64,000 bases of DNA, from positions 4,619,771 through 4,683,770 of the forward strand of contig RSEF01000004.1 in assembly GCA_003993805.1 (NCBI GenBank). Reading direction: 5' to 3'. This DNA comes from Himantopus leucocephalus (taxonomy: Eukaryota; Chordata; Aves; Charadriiformes; Recurvirostridae). Positions 60,751 to 64,000 of the stretch are shown here, in pieces (position 1 is the stretch's first letter; every line of letters starts with the position of its first letter). The notes under the pieces were generated by a model. The model did not search any database and was not told the origin of the DNA. It saw only the letters and a program-made list of their open reading frames with translations. Position numbers and translations under genes: made by a program.

Positions 60751-63700
60751 CTCCCTTCACAAGGCTGCATTTATTTTTTTTCCTTTTGTCTTCATTAAAA
60801 AAATCTGCCTTGAAAGTGCGTTATGAACTGAATTACCTTCCAGTGAAAAATCAACATTAAGTCACTTTTGTCACCACAAAGAATTCCATACAATGAAAAT
60901 ATTCTGTATTGAAAAAAAAATTAAAAATCACTGAATTTTACTAGTTGTTTTCTTTGCCAACAAAGCATCAAGAACGAAAATGAGATTCCAAAGTTGAACT
61001 AGGTCTTCAGACTTTTTAATATTATAAAACCTTGGGTGAATGTGACAATCCTTATATCAAAATAACCTTTTCATTTCTTCTTTTCTACCCGTATACTACT
61101 TCAAGTCTTTGGACAGATCTACATTTATGCTTTTCATCTTGCCTGCAGTACTGCCTCATCAGGGATGCGCAATTTTGCCTGACTGGTGATTTGTTTGCCG
61201 GGGGCCGGGGGGGGGAGTAAAGAAAGAATGTTTTGTTTGCAGGAGCTTTTCCCTTGGCAGGAGAGTGAAAATATAGGAAACACGAAGGGTGCTGTTTCCC
61301 TAAAGAACATAAACATTCAGACCAGCAAGAGCCTTTAACAAATGCAGTTAAATTGATAAATGACTTTCATCAATTTATTGCATCAAATCAATTAGGATAA
61401 ACTGGGAAAAAGCCATCTTCCACCAGTGTACACTGCCTCTATAAAAAGTTACTGTCAAATATACAACAATTTTTTCCAGAACTGTTTCTCCAACATCTTC
61501 AATATGCAGCCTTTTCTGCCTCGTTACCTACTCGGGTAAAATCCATCTTTCACAAAATTAAATTACTCTGTTTCAGACAAGCTCCACATTTCTTAGACCT
61601 CTGAAATTCTGGAAACATCTTCCTGCCTTGTCCCTTCAGCCACGTTAATTTATTACTGTGCATCCAATACTCCTGCTTCTCTCACAACATCAAGCACAAA
61701 AAGCTGCTTTCTAATGCCCTTCAGGGCTCAGCTTTGCTGGTTTTGCAACATTTGTTCCCCTTAATTACATGAACCTTTGGCAATCCCTCCAACGAGCACC
61801 TCTGTGTTTTCTTTCAGGCCACCCCTTACACAGGAAGGTGCCTTAAAAAAAAAAATTCTCCTTCAAAACTACCACCAAGTCGGCAATGTCACATAGCGCT
61901 CGGCGTCAGTCAGAGTGCTGATACAGTGCAACAATTTCTTCTTAGTCACTCGGTTTGATTTTCTATAGATCCCCATCTGCACCGGTTCTCTTTTGGCACT
62001 CTGAGTTATCAGCACTTTGGATGAAGGATGTTTTGTCTTACCTTTGTACACCGGCATGGCTTGTCAGGTGTGTATTCAAACAGCACATTACCTAAGGAGA
62101 GTTTCAGCAAACTACATACTGAGCTGTACTTTTCACAGCTTTTCCACATACACACAGAATTAAATAAAAGCACAGCATCATTAAATTCCAAAGCATAAAA
62201 GATCTAAACTTGGCCACAGAATCAGTCGTTCACCTGGTTGAAGTAAAAAATGAGAAATCTGCTTCATAGGAAAGTTCATAAGTCTCTTCAATTTTTAAAT
62301 TTTTATTTTTTAATTTAAAACCCGAGATTGCATCCAGTAAGGCAGACTACCCATCAGCCTTCGCCACAAGAACAAGGAGCTGAAGGTTGGCATAGCACAG
62401 GTAAGCAAAGCATTACAAGGGCAAGCAGGCAGCGATTGCTAAGGTGGCACTTTGCCTCCTGCAAACCCAGCACAAAAAGCTGATTATCACTGCTCAAAAG
62501 CCACTGAAACTAAACATGATGACAAGAGAAGGAAACTGAGTGCCGAGAACTCTGCTAGCACAATAGCAGCAGACTCAGGCCTTCCCATGAGGGGTATTTG
62601 GATCCAGCTGCAAACACCCCAGTCCAACATCTGTTGAGTCCGGGTTGCTTAGGAGCAAGTGTCAAAGACGGCATGCAACAAACATTTTAAAAAAAAGATT
62701 CCCCACAGATTTTTCTCTTTAATTGAAGAGACACTAGGATAGTGTGCCTTATTACATTCAAACATAAACAAACAAACACACTGTTATCAAAGCTATTCAG
62801 TTTCAGCTCCTTGAAGGAAAAGCAAAATATTATTAAAAACAAAAAGTTGTGTGAAACCGTCCAACATCTAAAATTTAAGCGGAAAAAAAAAAACCCAAAA
62901 CGCACCAACACACTTCATATTGCACACAGGAATTCGTTAAAATTCAGCAGTAAGCACCTGCATCAGTTCAGACTTCTTGAAACGCCACGTACAAACCACA
63001 TAATTTCAAGTAAGCCGCATATACTGAAAAGGAAGCGAGACTGTTGAACAGAAGAGAATCCACTACGCTGAACTCCATAACACAAAACCATATTTCAAAT
63101 CAGTGCAAGTAATTCTTGATTTATGTAAACTGTTCCTCTGCAAAGCTAGCTTGTGGTGCATTGTTGTGTGCTCTACTAAAGCCATGTAAACTTCTGGCTT
63201 GTGAAAAATACGCTCTAACATGCAGGATGCGAGCTGGCAATGGAAACGTTACCAATGTGCAGAGTCTAAAGCTCCTAAAGATCTACTGCCTTGCCCTCAT
63301 CATCCTAAACCATGTCCCAAAACGGTCCAGAAGGATGCCTGCACCAATGCAAATTGTTTCACCACAACGCTACAGCAACCTTCAATAAGACATTGTACAG
63401 ACAGCAAAATAAGCCTCTAGAAAAACCTTTATACAGTCTTAACGCAATCAAACCTATAATCGCAAAACCATTCAGCAATATCAACCTCTGCATAGCATTT
63501 GCAGGAGCACAATCGTGCTTCTGTGCTCCCGAGCTAAAATGGGATTATTTCATTCCCTAAGTACACTGGCATCTGTGCCCCAACGGATCTTGGCTCTCAA
63601 GTCAATCCACGTTTTGGCAATTATGGGCTTCCTAATTTGAACTGTAAGAGCGACAAGTCTGACGATACCAGAGTCATTGTTACATTTTAAGGCAAACAGA

Positions 63701-63939
63701 GTGGCATTTTCTGTAAAGATTTACGTAACTAAAGTTTGAAAACACCTGTTTGCTTATACACTCATTAAGTGACATGTAGGACAATACGTAGCTGGAACAT
63801 GCTTTTACTGAAACCCTAATCCACTCGATTGTGTCAGCCACAAGCCATCAGAGGTCCCTCCTCTCTTTGTACATTATTTCTATAGTTTATCCACAGCAAA
63901 TCAACTACTCTTTCCCCACCAACAACCTTGAAGCCACCC

Positions 63940-64000
63940 GCATCCCAGGCTGCATCCCCAGCAGGGCGAGGGAGGGGATTCTGCCCCTCTGCTCCGCTCT
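63940..64000 (+). mobile_element. CR1 LINE fragment at window edge
   Basis: catcccaggctgcatc and then gcagggcgagggaggggattctgcccctctgctccgctct match the end of the CR1 pol ORF. About 14 bp of the consensus are missing between the two blocks. The element continues beyond the window. Confidence 0.88.

Larger units (their letters stand above)
51689..63939. other. AT-rich region, no recognised gene
   Basis: No strong repeat beyond a possible old CR1 piece at 60675-60750 and a T run at 53887-53912. Exon-like signals are scattered on both strands without a coherent chain. The + strand stays A/C-rich, with A runs outnumbering T runs. Confidence 0.45.

Noticed and set aside
17301..64000. Importin-alpha (KPNA1/KPNA5) or WDR5B exons expected beside FAM162
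   Set aside because: Searched on both strands for the conserved ARM-repeat W-N motifs and the C-terminal block; nothing matched.

Overview
The window reads as a draft bird nuclear genome. The evidence is repeated 3' ends of CR1 retrotransposons (right-hand motif ATTCTATGATTCTATG), about 640-680 bp endogenous-retrovirus LTRs with a long inverted terminus, spliced vertebrate exons, and no bacterial-style gene packing. Assembly gaps lie at 1-611, 16260-17259 and 42116-43115 (the last two exactly 1000 N), with a 10-N gap at 29863-29872 and single Ns at 8622, 40941 and 53886. Every gap of 10 N or more has a CR1 or LTR end on at least one side, and three have one on both.

The only gene recognised with confidence is on the + strand at the left end: the last two coding exons of a FAM162 family gene (1580-1688 and 2349-2456), a single-pass mitochondrial membrane protein. 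Its earlier exons lie left of the window or in the first gap. The first canonical AATAAA after its stop is at 3374. Downstream are three + strand exon-like segments (4163-4261, 5372-5423, 7606-7685) with good splice sites that join in one open frame; this is a hypothesis only.

Layout: 1-611 gap; 612-661 CR1; 662-3400 FAM162 tail; 3400-10790 non-repetitive DNA with the exon-like chain; 10791-11428 solo LTR; 11429-16221 non-repetitive, with an OCT-SOX-like site at 12158; 16222-17300 two mirror-image CR1 ends around a gap; 17301-42058 mostly unique AC-rich DNA with CR1 fragments at 20568, 21469, 29802 and 31864 and a second LTR at 23128-23805; 42059-43326 two oppositely oriented LTR ends around a gap; 43327-64000 AT-rich DNA with CR1 at 51291 and at the right edge.

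At the largest scale, the + strand is G/T-rich (near 58% in hand-counted lines) left of the 16.3-17.3 kb gap and A/C-rich (G/T near 43%) right of it. This fits + strand transcription on the left and a long - strand transcription unit on the right, or a mis-oriented join at a gap whose two edges are exact reverse complements. Several - strand exon-like segments (27745-27962; 46277-46322, 47191-47216, 47718-47763) agree with the first reading, but I could not assign them to a known protein. I found no tRNA, rRNA, CRISPR, or intact transposon or retrovirus coding region.
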